This document shows positions 1 to 8,941 of a stretch of DNA of 64,000 bases, piece by piece (within the stretch, counting starts at the first letter, position 1; every line of letters begins with the position of its first letter). The translations under genes and the position numbers were made by a program. The DNA comes from Kaistia algarum (lineage in GTDB: Bacteria > Pseudomonadota > Alphaproteobacteria > Rhizobiales > Kaistiaceae): assembly GCF_026343945.1 (NCBI RefSeq), contig NZ_JAPKNJ010000001.1, positions 2,480,001-2,544,000 on the forward strand. The letters are read 5' to 3'. Under the pieces are notes generated by a model that saw only the letters and a program-made list of their open reading frames with translations, was not told where the DNA came from and ran no database searches.

Positions 1-269
1 AGCCAGATCCGGTTCGGCATCGAGCCGGTGTAGCCAACCGCCGAGGCGTGGGCGAGGCCGACGCCGTGGAAGAGGCCCATCAGGTCGAACTCGGATTCGA
101 TACCGAGGCTTTCGAGGACTTCCTCGGTCGGGAATTCGTCGACGCGAATCTCGATGTCGCCGATGAGGCGGCGAAATGCCTCCGGCAGCGAGGCGAGCGC
201 TTCGCGGCCGAGCCGCTCGAAATCATCGAGCGAGGGGGCCTTCAGTGAGCGCAGATCGTCGCCCTTCAT
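1..269 (-). CDS. Zincin-like metallopeptidase family protein (PF06262/DUF1025 type), C-terminus cut off
   Basis: The first 89 residues are visible; the C-terminus runs off the left edge. The N-terminal half is helical and acidic, followed by the FDLMGLFHGVGL stretch that matches the 'DLxGLYxGVPL' block of the small PF06262 zincin-like family. The family's zinc-binding HExxH motif normally comes later, in the missing part, so metal binding cannot be confirmed. ATG at 269 is the only good start. The gene is divergent from the small secreted protein at 402. The family has no well-established substrate. Confidence 0.72.
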   Translation of the reverse strand, partial: MKGDDLRSLKAPSLDDFERLGREALASLPEAFRRLIGDIEIRVDEFPTEEVLESLGIESEFDLMGLFHGVGLAHASAVGYTGSMPNRIW

Positions 270-360
270 CCCAGCCTCCGCCTGTCGCTTGAAGTTGAAC
301 GGTCGATGAACGTGAACCTCAGGCGGGGTTCATGCGTTGGGTGATCATATGGCTCCCAGA

Positions 361-378
361 CGAAGCCGATTGGCTTCG
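361..378. other. Small perfect stem-loop in the leader of the secreted-protein gene
   Basis: CGAAGCC and GGCTTCG pair around a GATT loop, giving a 7-bp stem that ends 23 bases before the ATG at 402. There is no T-run after it. It could affect leader stability or translation; no function is demonstrated. Confidence 0.3.
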
Positions 379-401
379 GCGTGAAAGAAGGAAACGAAAC
401 C

Positions 402-680
402 ATGATGAAACCGACCCTCCTTGCTCTCGCCGCCACCCTCGCGATCACTGCAGGCACCTTCGGCGTCACCACCGGAACCGCCTCGGCGCAGCCCTATCAT
501 GGCGGCCCCGGCTATAATGGCGGCTGGCACGACGGCCCGCGCGGTCCCGGCTGGCATCATCCGCGCAAGATCTGCAAGCCGATCTTCCGCAAGATCAAGG
601 TCCATGGACCCTATGGCTTCCGCTGGAAGACCGTCGCTGTCGGCGAGCGTTGCTTCGTCGCGCCGCCGCGCCACTGGTAA
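402..680 (+). CDS. Small secreted Gly/His/Pro-rich protein
   Basis: A 92-residue protein with a clear Sec signal peptide: residues 1-9 are polar/basic, a hydrophobic core follows, and cleavage is likely after TASA near residue 29. The mature part is rich in Gly, His, Pro and Trp up to about residue 58, then basic with two cysteines (RKICKP and GERCFVAPP) that could form a disulfide. The ATG at 402 is chosen over an earlier GTG at 381 because AAGGAAA sits just upstream. It resembles many uncharacterised alphaproteobacterial periplasmic proteins; I do not assign a function. Confidence 0.7.
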   Translation: MMKPTLLALAATLAITAGTFGVTTGTASAQPYHGGPGYNGGWHDGPRGPGWHHPRKICKPIFRKIKVHGPYGFRWKTVAVGERCFVAPPRHW

Positions 681-727
681 GCCCACCGGCCGGGTCGGCT
701 TAATGCTGGCCCGGCCGCCGGACTGGG

Positions 728-2143
728 TCAGCGCCAGTCGCGAATGTCGACGAAATGGCCGGCGATCGCCGCCGCCGCCGCCATTTGCGGCGAGACGAGA
801 TGGGTGCGGCCCTTGAAGCCCTGCCGGCCCTCGAAATTGCGGTTCGAGGTCGAGGCGCAGCGTTCATGCGGTTTCAGCCGGTCGTCATTCATGGCCAGGC
901 ACATCGAGCAGCCCGGCTCGCGCCATTCGAAGCCGGCCGCCTTGAAGATTGCGTCGAGACCTTCGGCTTCTGCCTGTTCCTTCACGAGACCGGAGCCCGG
1001 CACCACCATGGCGCTGACGCCCTCGCGCACCCGCTTGTCGCCGATCATGGAGGCAGCCGCGCGCAGATCTTCGATACGGCCATTGGTGCAGGAACCGATG
1101 AAGACCCGCTCGATCGGGATATCGACCATGCGGGTTCCCGGCTTCAGGCCCATATAGTCAAGCGCACGCCACTTCGAAGAGCGCTTGTTCTCGTCGGCGA
1201 TCTCGTCCGGGTTCGGCACGACGCCGGTGATCGAGACGACGTCCTCCGGCGAGGAGCCCCAGGTAACGATGGGGGGCAGCTTGGCCGCGTCGAGGCGGAT
1301 CTCGGTGTCGAAATGGGCGCCCTCGTCGGAAACGAGCTTCTCCCAATAGCGCAGCGCGGCATCCCAGGTCGCGCCCGTCGGCGCCTTCGGCCGGCCCTTG
1401 ATATAGGCGAAGGTCTTCTCGTCCGGCGCGATCAGGCCGGCTCTGGCGCCACCCTCGATCGACATGTTGCAGACCGTCATGCGGCCTTCCATGGAAAGGT
1501 CGCGGATCGCCTCGCCGGCATATTCCATGACATGGCCGGTGCCGCCGGCCGTGCCGATCTCGCCGATGATGGCGAGGATGATATCCTTGGCGGTGACGCC
1601 GTCCGGCCGCTTGCCGTCGACGGTGATCCGCATGTTCTTCGCCTTCTTCTGGATCAGCGTCTGCGTGGCGAGCACATGCTCGACCTCCGAGGTGCCGATG
1701 CCATGGGCGAGCGCACCGAAGGCGCCATGCGTCGAGGTATGGCTGTCGCCGCAGACGATCGTCATGCCGGGGAGGGTGAAACCCTGCTCGGGGCCGACGA
1801 TGTGGACGATGCCTTGGCGGTGATCGAGCTCTGAGTAATATTCGACGCCGAAATCGGCGGCGTTCTCGGCCAAGGTCGCGACCTGCAGCGCCGATTCCGG
1901 ATTTTCAATGCCGTGCGAGCGATCGGTCGTCGGCACGTTGTGGTCGACCACGGCGAGCGTCTTGCCCGGCTGGTGCACCCTGCGGCCCGCGACGCGGAGG
2001 CCCTCGAAGGCCTGCGGGCTGGTCACTTCATGCACGAGATGGCGGTCGACATAGAGGATGGCGGTGCCATCGGGCGTCTGCTCGATGACGTGGTCATCCC
2101 AGATCTTGTCGTAGACGGTGCGCGGTTTGGCCGGGTTGGTCAT
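728..2143 (-). CDS. leuC: 3-isopropylmalate dehydratase large subunit
   Basis: Isomerises 2- and 3-isopropylmalate in leucine biosynthesis, together with a small subunit (LeuD) not in this window. The 471-residue length is normal. The three [4Fe-4S] ligands are visible at C352 (GSCTNG), C412 and C415 (EPGCSMC). The aconitase-type substrate loops [14 protein letters not shown] and NRNFEGRQG are intact. The start is the ATG at 2143 giving [15 protein letters not shown]; the upstream in-frame extension has no conserved character. It lies on the same strand as rplS, a known alphaproteobacterial order, but with a methyltransferase gene between them. Confidence 0.96.
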   Translation of the reverse strand: MTNPAKPRTVYDKIWDDHVIEQTPDGTAILYVDRHLVHEVTSPQAFEGLRVAGRRVHQPGKTLAVVDHNVPTTDRSHGIENPESALQVATLAENAADFGVEYYSELDHRQGIVHIVGPEQGFTLPGMTIVCGDSHTSTHGAFGALAHGIGTSEVEHVLATQTLIQKKAKNMRITVDGKRPDGVTAKDIILAIIGEIGTAGGTGHVMEYAGEAIRDLSMEGRMTVCNMSIEGGARAGLIAPDEKTFAYIKGRPKAPTGATWDAALRYWEKLVSDEGAHFDTEIRLDAAKLPPIVTWGSSPEDVVSITGVVPNPDEIADENKRSSKWRALDYMGLKPGTRMVDIPIERVFIGSCTNGRIEDLRAAASMIGDKRVREGVSAMVVPGSGLVKEQAEAEGLDAIFKAAGFEWREPGCSMCLAMNDDRLKPHERCASTSNRNFEGRQGFKGRTHLVSPQMAAAAAIAGHFVDIRDWR

Positions 2144-2412
2144 GATGTCATTCCAGAAGATAAGGGAGCGAAAAGGCGGAGTTCGAGGGGCCAGCGCCCC
2201 GTCAAAGTCGGCCGGATCCACGATCTTCCGTCGCCTGCAGGCGCGCGAAGAACCGCCACGGCAGGCGCGCATGATCATCCAGCGCCGCGAAGTTGGCGGT
2301 GGTCGGACAGATCTCGGCTGGTTGCGCGATCAGCTTCATAACGGTTCTAAATAGCAGTCCGCCAAGCGCAGAACAATGCTCTGCGATCACGCCTCACGCG
2401 ATCGCGATATCC

Positions 2413-3228
2413 TCAATCCTTGCGGGTCGCCTGCAGCGACAACGCCAGCGGCATGCGCGGAATACCAGCCGGCAGGGCGAACATGCGCTCGCCCGCATCG
2501 ATCATCATCGGAAAGAGCTTGAAGGGCAGTTGCTCGTGCTCGCGCAGGAAATCGAGCCGCATGCCAGCCTTGAGCAGCGAGCCGACGACGTCCGAGACGC
2601 CGCGCATCCATTCAAAGGTATGGGCGACCTTGAGAGGCGTGTCGTCGCCTGTATAGGTCGTCGGCGCGTCGAAGCGTTCCGGCCGCTCGCGAAGCGAGCG
2701 CCAGTCATAATGCGGGCGGATGACGTCGCCGATCTGCTCGTGATTCATGATGCCGGGATGGCTATCGGCGAAATAGAGCCGGCCGCCGGGCTTCAGGACG
2801 CCGGCAATGGCGCGGGCCCAGGCGTTGATGTCGTCGAGCCAGGTGATGGTGCCCCAACTGGTGAACACCATGTCGAAGCCGGTGCCGATATGCTCGGGTG
2901 CGTCATAGACCTCGCCCTCGACGAAATCGGCCGCGATGCCGGAGCGCTGCGACAATTCCCGTGCATGCTCGATCGCGCGCGGCGAGAAGTCGAGGCCGGT
3001 CGCGATGGCGCCGCGGCGGGCAAGGCAGAGCGTGTCGATGCCAATATGGCACTGGAAATGGGCGAGCTTCAGGCCGGAAATGTCGCCGATCTCGCGGCTC
3101 TCGATTGGATAGAGAACATCGCTTCCGGCGAGAAAGGCATCGACGGCATAGAAGCCCGTGCGGTCGAGCACGTGGACATCGGCGCGCTCGTTCCAGTTCT
3201 CGCGATTGCTTCGCTTGAAGGCGTCCAT
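2413..3228 (-). CDS. SAM-dependent class I methyltransferase
   Basis: A 271-residue protein with a Rossmann methyltransferase core: the SAM-loop region is HFQCHIGIDTLCLARRG (the usual GxGxG is replaced by CHIG), then GLDFSPRAIEHARE and the late strand VLKPGGRLYFADSHP. Substrate is unknown. The ATG at 3228 is preferred because GGGGGA lies just upstream; a TTG at 3240 is in frame but would put the start inside the terminator of rplS. It sits between rplS and leuC on the same strand, separated from rplS by a strong terminator, so it probably has its own promoter. Confidence 0.8.
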   Translation of the reverse strand: MDAFKRSNRENWNERADVHVLDRTGFYAVDAFLAGSDVLYPIESREIGDISGLKLAHFQCHIGIDTLCLARRGAIATGLDFSPRAIEHARELSQRSGIAADFVEGEVYDAPEHIGTGFDMVFTSWGTITWLDDINAWARAIAGVLKPGGRLYFADSHPGIMNHEQIGDVIRPHYDWRSLRERPERFDAPTTYTGDDTPLKVAHTFEWMRGVSDVVGSLLKAGMRLDFLREHEQLPFKLFPMMIDAGERMFALPAGIPRMPLALSLQATRKD

Positions 3229-3239
3229 CGGGTCCCCCA

Positions 3240-3270
3240 AAGAAAAAGGCGGATCGCAGACCCGCCTTCC
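3240..3270 (-). terminator. Rho-independent terminator of rplS
   Basis: On the minus strand GAAGGCGG and CCGCCTTT pair around a short loop and are followed by TTTTCTTT. It lies about 50 bases after the rplS stop and just before the methyltransferase start. Confidence 0.8.
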
Positions 3271-3321
3271 ATTCGTCGCGAAGTGCCGAAGGCGGATGCC
3301 TCAGGCCATGGCCCGCTGGGC

Positions 3322-3708
3322 TCAGACCTTGGCCTTTTCCTTGCGCGGCTCTGTCTTCTCGACGATGCGGGCGGACTTGCCGCGGCGATCGCGCAGGTAA
3401 TAGAGCTTGGCGCGACGGACCTTGCCGCGGCGCACGACGTCGATCGAGTCGATCAGCGGCGAGTAGACCGGGAAGACGCGCTCGACGCCCTCGCCATAGG
3501 AAATCTTGCGGACGGTGAAATTCTCGTTCAGGCCACCGCCGGAACGGGCGATCACCACGCCCTCATAGGCCTGCACGCGGGTGCGGGTACCTTCGACGAC
3601 CTTGACGTTCACCTTGACGGTGTCGCCCGGCGCGAAGGCCGGAACGGCGCGAAGGGCGGTAATCTTGTCGATCTGCTCTTTGTTGAGCTGGTCGATGATA
3701 TTGGTCAT
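3322..3708 (-). CDS. rplS: 50S ribosomal protein L19
   Basis: 128 residues with the complete bacterial L19 pattern: N-terminal helix [14 protein letters not shown], the [14 protein letters not shown] strand, the [10 protein letters not shown] core and the basic [22 protein letters not shown] segment, ending in the lysine-rich tail common in alphaproteobacteria. The protein sits at the 30S-50S interface. The start has AGGAG eight bases upstream. A candidate promoter lies about 100 bases upstream and a terminator follows the gene, so rplS appears to be a single-gene unit here; trmD, a frequent partner, is absent. Confidence 0.98.
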   Translation of the reverse strand: MTNIIDQLNKEQIDKITALRAVPAFAPGDTVKVNVKVVEGTRTRVQAYEGVVIARSGGGLNENFTVRKISYGEGVERVFPVYSPLIDSIDVVRRGKVRRAKLYYLRDRRGKSARIVEKTEPRKEKAKV

Positions 3709-3804
3709 GATCTCAAACTCCTGCCGATCGGCGCCTTGCGACGCCAGCGTTTCGGTGCGCTGTTTTCAGTTGTTTCCCGCGATCTGGTGCCGCGTGGTGG
3801 CGCG

Positions 3805-3833
3805 CATATAGAGGATATGCCGCCGAAAGTCCA
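3805..3833 (-). promoter_or_regulatory. Candidate sigma-70 promoter for rplS
   Basis: On the minus strand TGGACT and TATATG are separated by exactly 17 bases, about 100 bases upstream of the rplS ATG. This leaves room for a leader. Assigned by pattern only. Confidence 0.4.
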
Positions 3834-3843
3834 TGGTCCGGGT

Positions 3844-4272
3844 TCAGGCCGGGGACCAATCCGGCGGGGCGAGCTCGAAATTCTCGAAGCGGAACCCGGG
3901 CGCGACCGTGCAGCCGACCAGCGTCCAGTCGCCGAGGCTTTCGGCCGATTGCCAGCGGAACGGCGGCACGACGCCCTGCGGCCGCTCGCCGGCGAAAAGA
4001 TCGGGTCCGAGGCGGATCGTCTCGATCGGCCCGCCATCCGGCGCGATGTCGAGGCGCAGCGGCGCGCCTGCATAGAAGTGCCAGATTTCGACGGCATCGA
4101 TCCGATGCCAGTGCGACCGCGTTCCGGCCTTCAGAAGGAAATAGATCGCGGTGGAAGCCGGCCGTCCGGCCTGTGCCCCATCCGCGAAAGTCTGACGATA
4201 GAACCCGCCTTCGGGATGTGGTTCGAGGCCGAGCAGGGCGATGATCGCCTCGGCGGTGGGCGTTTCGCTCAT
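3844..4272 (-). CDS. Cupin protein of the DUF985 family
   Basis: 142 residues. The start MSETPTAEAIIALLGLEPHPEGGFYRQTF and the central SHWHRIDAVEIWHFYAGAPL are hallmarks of DUF985 (PF06172); H54, H56, E62 and H65 would line the cupin metal site. Biochemical function is not established for this family. Its ATG overlaps the gloB stop as ATGA, so it is translationally coupled to the glyoxalase gene and probably co-transcribed with it. Confidence 0.85.
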   Translation of the reverse strand: MSETPTAEAIIALLGLEPHPEGGFYRQTFADGAQAGRPASTAIYFLLKAGTRSHWHRIDAVEIWHFYAGAPLRLDIAPDGGPIETIRLGPDLFAGERPQGVVPPFRWQSAESLGDWTLVGCTVAPGFRFENFELAPPDWSPA

Positions 4273-5042
4273 CCCTTGAAATTGTCCTTGGCCGTCCGGA
4301 TCGCGGCGAAGACCTCGGCCGGCGTTCCGTTCGGAAGGTTCATCGACTGGCGCAATTCCGCCGTCGCGGCGCGCAGATAGGGGTTGGTCGCCCGCTCGAT
4401 CGCGACATTGGTCGGTACCGTCGGCTTGCTCTCGGCCCTGAGCTGGCGGATTACCTCGCCGCGCGCGATCAGAGCCTGGTTGGTCGGATCGACGGTCATC
4501 GCGAAGCGCCAGTTCGATTCGGTATATTCGTGACCAACATAGAGCTTCGTGTCGGCAGGCAGCGCGCCGACCTTCTCGACCGAGCGCCACATTTCCTCAA
4601 GCGTGCCCTCGAAGACGCGGCCGCAGCCGAGCGCGAACAGCGTGTCGGCGACGAAGGCAACCTCGTCCTGCGGGAAGTAATAGACGATATGGCCGAGCGT
4701 ATGGCCGGGCGTCTCGAAGATCTCTACAGGGTGACCGGCGAAATCGATGACGTCGCCCTCGCGCACGGTGCGGTCGATGCCGGGGATCTTGTCGGCCTCG
4801 CGCGCCGGGCCGGTGATGACCGCGCCGGTCGCGGCCTTCAGCTCCAGATTGCCCTGCACATGATCGACATGGTGATGGGTGGTGAAGATGTCGGTCAGCC
4901 GCCAGCCCTTCGCCTGCAGGGCGTCCAGAACTGCCTTGGCGTCCGGCACGTCGATGGAAGCGGTCCTGCCGCTGACCGGATCATGGACCAGCACGCCGTA
5001 ATTGTCGGACAGGCAGGGGAACAGGAAGATGTCGAGGGCCAT
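4269..5042 (-). CDS. gloB: Hydroxyacylglutathione hydrolase (glyoxalase II)
   Basis: Hydrolyses S-D-lactoylglutathione to lactate and glutathione in methylglyoxal detoxification. 257 residues of metallo-beta-lactamase fold. The dinuclear metal motif THHHVDH is at residues 55-61 (H56, H58, D60, H61), with later ligands in GHTLGH, VADTLF and YVGHEYT. The C-terminal glyoxalase-II domain (ATNPYLR) is present. ATG 5042 is chosen because GGAG sits six bases upstream; an ATG five codons earlier lacks a ribosome-binding site. Confidence 0.95.
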   Translation of the reverse strand: MALDIFLFPCLSDNYGVLVHDPVSGRTASIDVPDAKAVLDALQAKGWRLTDIFTTHHHVDHVQGNLELKAATGAVITGPAREADKIPGIDRTVREGDVIDFAGHPVEIFETPGHTLGHIVYYFPQDEVAFVADTLFALGCGRVFEGTLEEMWRSVEKVGALPADTKLYVGHEYTESNWRFAMTVDPTNQALIARGEVIRQLRAESKPTVPTNVAIERATNPYLRAATAELRQSMNLPNGTPAEVFAAIRTAKDNFKG

Positions 5043-5153
5043 GGCCAGCTCCGGCATTGGAATGTCGTTTCGGGAATGTGCGACCGACGCTGGCGCTTCC
5101 CGCTGGCGTTTCCTACCATCAGCGGCGACGGATCGACAGGGGAGGCTTCAGCT

Positions 5154-5921
5154 TTGGAGGAAGGGCATACGATCTCGCCCGACGTGGTGGATCTGCGCAG
5201 CTTCTATGCCGAGCGGATCGGCACGGTGGCGCAGGGCCTGATCGCGGCGCGGATCGGCGCGCTGTGGCCGTCGACCAATAGCGACCGCGTCGTCGGCATC
5301 GGCTATGCGACGCCGTTCCTCTCTGCCTTTGCGGGAGGGTCCGAGCGCGTCCTCGCCTTCATGCCGGCAGCGCAGGGTGTGATGAACTGGTCCGCGGACG
5401 GCGGCAATCTCGCAGCCCTGGTGCATGAGGATACGCTTCCGCTCAGCGACGCTTCGGTCGATCGCATCCTCGCCGTACATTGCCTGGAGACGACGGCGAA
5501 TGTGCGGGATCTATTGAAAGAGCTCTGGCGCGTCCTGTGCCCTGGCGGCCGGCTGATCATCGTCGTGCCGAACCGGCGCGGCATATGGGCCCGCGTCGAG
5601 CGTACTCCCTTCGGCTATGGCCGCCCGTTCAGCCGCAGCCAGATTTCCAGCCTGCTGCGCGAGACCCTGTTCAGCGAGATCGCCTGGTCGGGCGCGCTGT
5701 TCGGGCCGCCGCTGAAGAGCCGCCTCTTCCTGCGCAGCGGCCGCAATTGGGACCGGGTCGGCCGCCTGCTTTGGCCGGCTTTTCCCGGTGTCCTCATCGT
5801 CGAGGCGACCAAGCTCGTCTATCAGGGGCTGCCGGCGCGCCGCACCAGCCGCAAGGTCGCGCTGAAGCCGGCGCTGATCCCGGCGGGAAGCGGCGCCGGA
5901 CAATTGCGGCGGACGCGGTGA
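5154..5921 (+). CDS. SAM-dependent methyltransferase of the alphaproteobacterial gloB-adjacent family
   Basis: 255 residues. Starts with SPDVVDLRSFYAERIG and contains a degenerate Rossmann core (VVGIGYATPFLSAF), then LPLSDASVDRILAVHCLE and LWRVLCPGGRLIIVVPNR, the usual post-core strands of methyltransferase family 11. A TTG at 5154 is the likely start: GGAGG is eight bases upstream, and no ATG lies near the conserved N-terminus. It is divergent from gloB, a frequent arrangement in Rhizobiales. The methylated substrate is unknown. Confidence 0.82.
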   Translation: MEEGHTISPDVVDLRSFYAERIGTVAQGLIAARIGALWPSTNSDRVVGIGYATPFLSAFAGGSERVLAFMPAAQGVMNWSADGGNLAALVHEDTLPLSDASVDRILAVHCLETTANVRDLLKELWRVLCPGGRLIIVVPNRRGIWARVERTPFGYGRPFSRSQISSLLRETLFSEIAWSGALFGPPLKSRLFLRSGRNWDRVGRLLWPAFPGVLIVEATKLVYQGLPARRTSRKVALKPALIPAGSGAGQLRRTR

Positions 5922-5924
5922 TCC

Positions 5925-6878
5925 CTACGGGCCCGTGGCGTCGAGGCGGGCGATCTGCTCGCTGGTCAGCGTCAATTCTGCGGCTTTGGCAAAATTCTGC
6001 AATTGCGCCACGCTCGTGGCGCTGGCGATCGGAGCCGTGACGCCGGGCCTGGCCATCAACCATGCGAGGGCGATCTCCGTGGCGTTCGCATGATGTGCGG
6101 CGGCGACCTCGTCGAGAGTGGCCAGAATCGCGAAGCCTCGATCGTTCATGTAGGACGCTATGCCGCCGCCGCGTGGGCTCTGGCCGAGATCGGCTTCCGA
6201 TCGGTATTTGCCGGTCAGGAAGCCGGAGGCGAGGCTGTAGTACGTGACGACGCCGATTTCCGCGGAAAGGCAGAGGTCCTGCAGCGTGCCTTCGAAGCCC
6301 GAGCGGGCGAAGAGATTATATTCCGGCTGCAGCACGTCGTAGCGCGGCAAGCCGTTGCGCCCGGCGACGTCGAGCGCTTCGGCAAGTTGCGCCGCGTCGA
6401 GGTTCGAAGCGCCGATCGACCGGACCTTGCCGGCCGCGATCAGCTTCTCATAGGCGCGGAGCGTTTCCTCATAGGGCGTCGCGGCGTCCGGCCAATGGGA
6501 GAAATAGACGTCGATCCGGTCGATGCCGAACCGGGCGAGCGATTCCTCGGCAGCCTGCAGAATCCATCGCTCCGAGAGGCCCTTCTTGCCGGGTTGACCA
6601 AGGTCGGAGCCGACTTTGGTCATGACCACAACCTTGTCGCGGATGCCTGGCCTCGCCTTGAGCCAATTGCCGATGATGGTCTCGGATTCACCGCCCTTGT
6701 TGCCGGGCGCCCAGGACGAATAGACATCGGCCGTGTCGATCGCATTGAAGCCATGATCGATGAAGGCGTCGAGCAGGCGGAAGGCGGTCGGCTCGTCGGC
6801 GGTCCACCCGAAAACATTGGTTCCCAGGACCAGCGGGGCGATGTCGATGCCGGTCCGTCCAAGCGCGCGCTTCTTCAC
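5925..6878 (-). CDS. Aldo/keto reductase
   Basis: 317 residues, a TIM-barrel NADPH-dependent oxidoreductase. The catalytic tetrad is visible: D48, Y53 (IDTADVYSSW), K88 (VVMTKVGSD) and H128 (YFSHWPD). The C-terminal cofactor segment ARPGVTAPIASATSVAQL is intact. GTG at 6878 is preceded by AGGAGGA at good spacing. It resembles the YajO/Tas-like branch that reduces aldehydes and sugars, but the substrate cannot be read from the sequence. It converges with the methyltransferase gene, leaving three bases between stops. Confidence 0.93.
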   Translation of the reverse strand: MKKRALGRTGIDIAPLVLGTNVFGWTADEPTAFRLLDAFIDHGFNAIDTADVYSSWAPGNKGGESETIIGNWLKARPGIRDKVVVMTKVGSDLGQPGKKGLSERWILQAAEESLARFGIDRIDVYFSHWPDAATPYEETLRAYEKLIAAGKVRSIGASNLDAAQLAEALDVAGRNGLPRYDVLQPEYNLFARSGFEGTLQDLCLSAEIGVVTYYSLASGFLTGKYRSEADLGQSPRGGGIASYMNDRGFAILATLDEVAAAHHANATEIALAWLMARPGVTAPIASATSVAQLQNFAKAAELTLTSEQIARLDATGP

Positions 6879-6971
6879 GTGGTCTTCCTCCTGCCAGGCG
6901 TCCTGGCTTGCCGATCGACAAGCCGAACGCCACCCATCGATAAGGGATGCGGACTATATAGCGCGCGGCCT

Positions 6972-7601
6972 TCAGCGCGACAGCAGGAACACCGCTTGCT
7001 GGCCGAAAAGGTTCCAGAACCACCATGGCGCGTTCAGCGTCATGCGCTGGCCGCCGGCCCCGAGCGCCACGGCCTTCTCGATATGCGCATCGATGTCGCG
7101 GCAAAGATCGACGAAATCGCGGATGGTGCAGAAATGGATGTTGGGCGTGTCGTACCAGCTATAGGGCAGGTTCTCGGTCACCGGCATCCGGCCCTTGAAG
7201 CCGAGCGAGGTGCGCACGCTCCAATGGCCGAAATTCGGGAAGGACACGATGGCCTTGCCGCCGATGCGCAGCATCTCGCCAAGCACGCGGCGCGGATTCT
7301 GCGTTGCCTGGATCGTCTGACTCAGCACGACATAGTCGAACGCATCGTCGGGATAGTCGATCAGGTCGGTGTCGGCGTCGCCCTGGATCACGGAAAGGCC
7401 GCGGGCGAGGCTTTCATTGACCCCGTCCTGCGATATTTCGATGCCGCGGCCATGAACGCCGCGCGTATCGATCAGCAGCTTCAGAAGCTCCCCGTCGCCG
7501 CAGCCGACATCGAGGACGCGGCTGCCGCGCTCGACGAGTTCGGCAATGACCAGAAGGTCGACGCGTGGCGAGTGGCCGCGAGGATTGGATCCGCTCGTCA
7601 T
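6972..7601 (-). CDS. metW: Methionine biosynthesis protein MetW
   Basis: 209 residues with a methyltransferase-like fold: [17 protein letters not shown] at about 27-43 and the MetW-specific blocks [29 protein letters not shown] and [15 protein letters not shown] [12 protein letters not shown]. MetW partners MetX in many proteobacteria and is needed for full homoserine acetylation, although it is often described only as a methyltransferase-like protein. Its ATG overlaps the metX stop as ATGA, so the two are translationally coupled. Confidence 0.94.
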   Translation of the reverse strand: MTSGSNPRGHSPRVDLLVIAELVERGSRVLDVGCGDGELLKLLIDTRGVHGRGIEISQDGVNESLARGLSVIQGDADTDLIDYPDDAFDYVVLSQTIQATQNPRRVLGEMLRIGGKAIVSFPNFGHWSVRTSLGFKGRMPVTENLPYSWYDTPNIHFCTIRDFVDLCRDIDAHIEKAVALGAGGQRMTLNAPWWFWNLFGQQAVFLLSR

Positions 7602-8785
7602 GGCGATCCGTCTCCGTTCGCTGCCGTGGAGAGAAAGCCGCGCACCGTCGCGAATAGGACCGGCTCGTCGAGCAGGAAGGCGTCGTGGCCGCGGTCGGTC
7701 TCGATCTCGACAAAGGACACTTCGGCGCCGGCCGCATTCAGCGCCCGCACGACCGATTTGCTCTCGATGGTGGGAAACAGCCAGTCGGAGGTGAAGGAGA
7801 CGACGCAGAAGCGCGTCTTCGTCCCGAGGAAGGCGTTGGCGAGCCGGCCGCCATAGTCGGCGGCGAGGTCGAAATAGTCCATCGCGCGCGTCACATAGAG
7901 ATAGGAATTGGCGTCGAAGCGCTCGACGAAGGAAAGGCCCTGGTGGCGAAGATAGGATTCGATCTGGAAATCCGCGTCGAAGCCGAAGGCAATGTGGTCG
8001 CGATCCTGCAGCTTGCGGCCGAATTTCCGGTGCAGGCCTTCGTCGGACATATAGGTGATATGAGCGGCCATGCGGGCGACGGCGAGGCCCTTTCTCGGGC
8101 TCGTCTCCTCGGCGAGATAATGTCCGCCACGCCAATCGGGATCGGCCATGATCGCCTGCCGGCCAACCTCGTGGAAGGCGATGTTCTGCGAGGAATGGCG
8201 TGGTCCGGCGGCGATCGGCAGCGCGTTGCGCACGCGGTCCGGATAGCGCGCCGCCCATTGCAGCACCTGCATGCCGCCCATCGAGCCGCCGGCGACGCAG
8301 AAGAGACGCTCGATGCCGAGCGCGTCGATCAGCATCGCCTGGGCGCGCACCATGTCGGGGATGGTGATGAGCGGCAGGTCGAGACCATAGGGTTGGCCGG
8401 TGGCCGGATTGGTCGAGGCCGGACCGGTCGTGCCCATGCAGCCGCCGACGACATTGGAGCAGACGACGAAGAAGCGATCGGTGTCGATCGGCTTTCCCGG
8501 ACCTACCATCGTCTCCCACCAGCCGGGCTTGCCGGTGACCGGGTTCTCGCTCGCGACATGCTGGTCGCCGGTCAAGGCGTGGCAGACGAGGATGGCGTTG
8601 GAACGATCGGCGTTGAGCGATCCATAAGTCTGGTAGGCGATCTGGAGCTGCTCGATCCGGCTGCCGGATTCGAGGATCAGCGGCTGCGCTTCGCCGAATC
8701 GCATGATGCGACTGGAGGGGGTATCGGCTTCGCTTCGCGCCTGGCTCGCGCCGGAGGGCGGCGCCGGTTGCCGGGGAGTGGCCAT
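7598..8785 (-). CDS. metX: Homoserine O-acetyltransferase
   Basis: Activates homoserine with acetyl-CoA for direct sulfhydrylation to homocysteine. 395 residues of alpha/beta-hydrolase fold. The nucleophile S168 lies in AGGSMGGMQ; the acid and His of the triad lie in [10 protein letters not shown] and [10 protein letters not shown]. The oxyanion/substrate region [11 protein letters not shown] is present. Acyl-donor specificity (acetyl or succinyl) cannot be settled by eye. First gene of metX-metW, transcribed from a good promoter immediately upstream. Confidence 0.95.
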   Translation of the reverse strand: MATPRQPAPPSGASQARSEADTPSSRIMRFGEAQPLILESGSRIEQLQIAYQTYGSLNADRSNAILVCHALTGDQHVASENPVTGKPGWWETMVGPGKPIDTDRFFVVCSNVVGGCMGTTGPASTNPATGQPYGLDLPLITIPDMVRAQAMLIDALGIERLFCVAGGSMGGMQVLQWAARYPDRVRNALPIAAGPRHSSQNIAFHEVGRQAIMADPDWRGGHYLAEETSPRKGLAVARMAAHITYMSDEGLHRKFGRKLQDRDHIAFGFDADFQIESYLRHQGLSFVERFDANSYLYVTRAMDYFDLAADYGGRLANAFLGTKTRFCVVSFTSDWLFPTIESKSVVRALNAAGAEVSFVEIETDRGHDAFLLDEPVLFATVRGFLSTAANGDGSP

Positions 8786-8818
8786 GGTTCGGTTCTGGAC
8801 CGCTAGGAAAGGGGCGAT

Positions 8819-8848
8819 TAGCTAGGGTCGGGGGTTCGGCACTGTCAA
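8819..8848 (-). promoter_or_regulatory. Sigma-70 promoter of metXW
   Basis: On the minus strand a consensus TTGACA (8848-8843) and TAGCTA (8824-8819) are 18 bases apart. Transcription would start near 8812, giving a leader of only about 27 bases. That leaves no room for the SAM-II riboswitch often found before metX or metA in Rhizobiales. Confidence 0.65.
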
Positions 8849-8941
8849 TGTTTTCTTTGATTTCGCTCCGGCGCTTGCCTATGAATCGGCCCCCGCCGGT
8901 CGCCTGTGCGATCCCTTCCACCTAGCTGCAGATGACGAGCC

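Noticed and set aside
2202..2339. A 45-codon minus-strand frame just upstream of leuC, as a possible leader peptide
   Set aside because: It has no ribosome site, no run of leucine codons and no attenuator-like hairpin before leuC.
2293..4380. A 695-codon plus-strand open frame antisense to the methyltransferase, rplS and the cupin gene
   Set aside because: GC-rich third positions keep antisense frames open; the minus-strand genes have clear families and the frame has no recognisable domain or ribosome site. The long open frames at 755-1834, 6003-7856 and 30825-33254 were discarded for the same reason.
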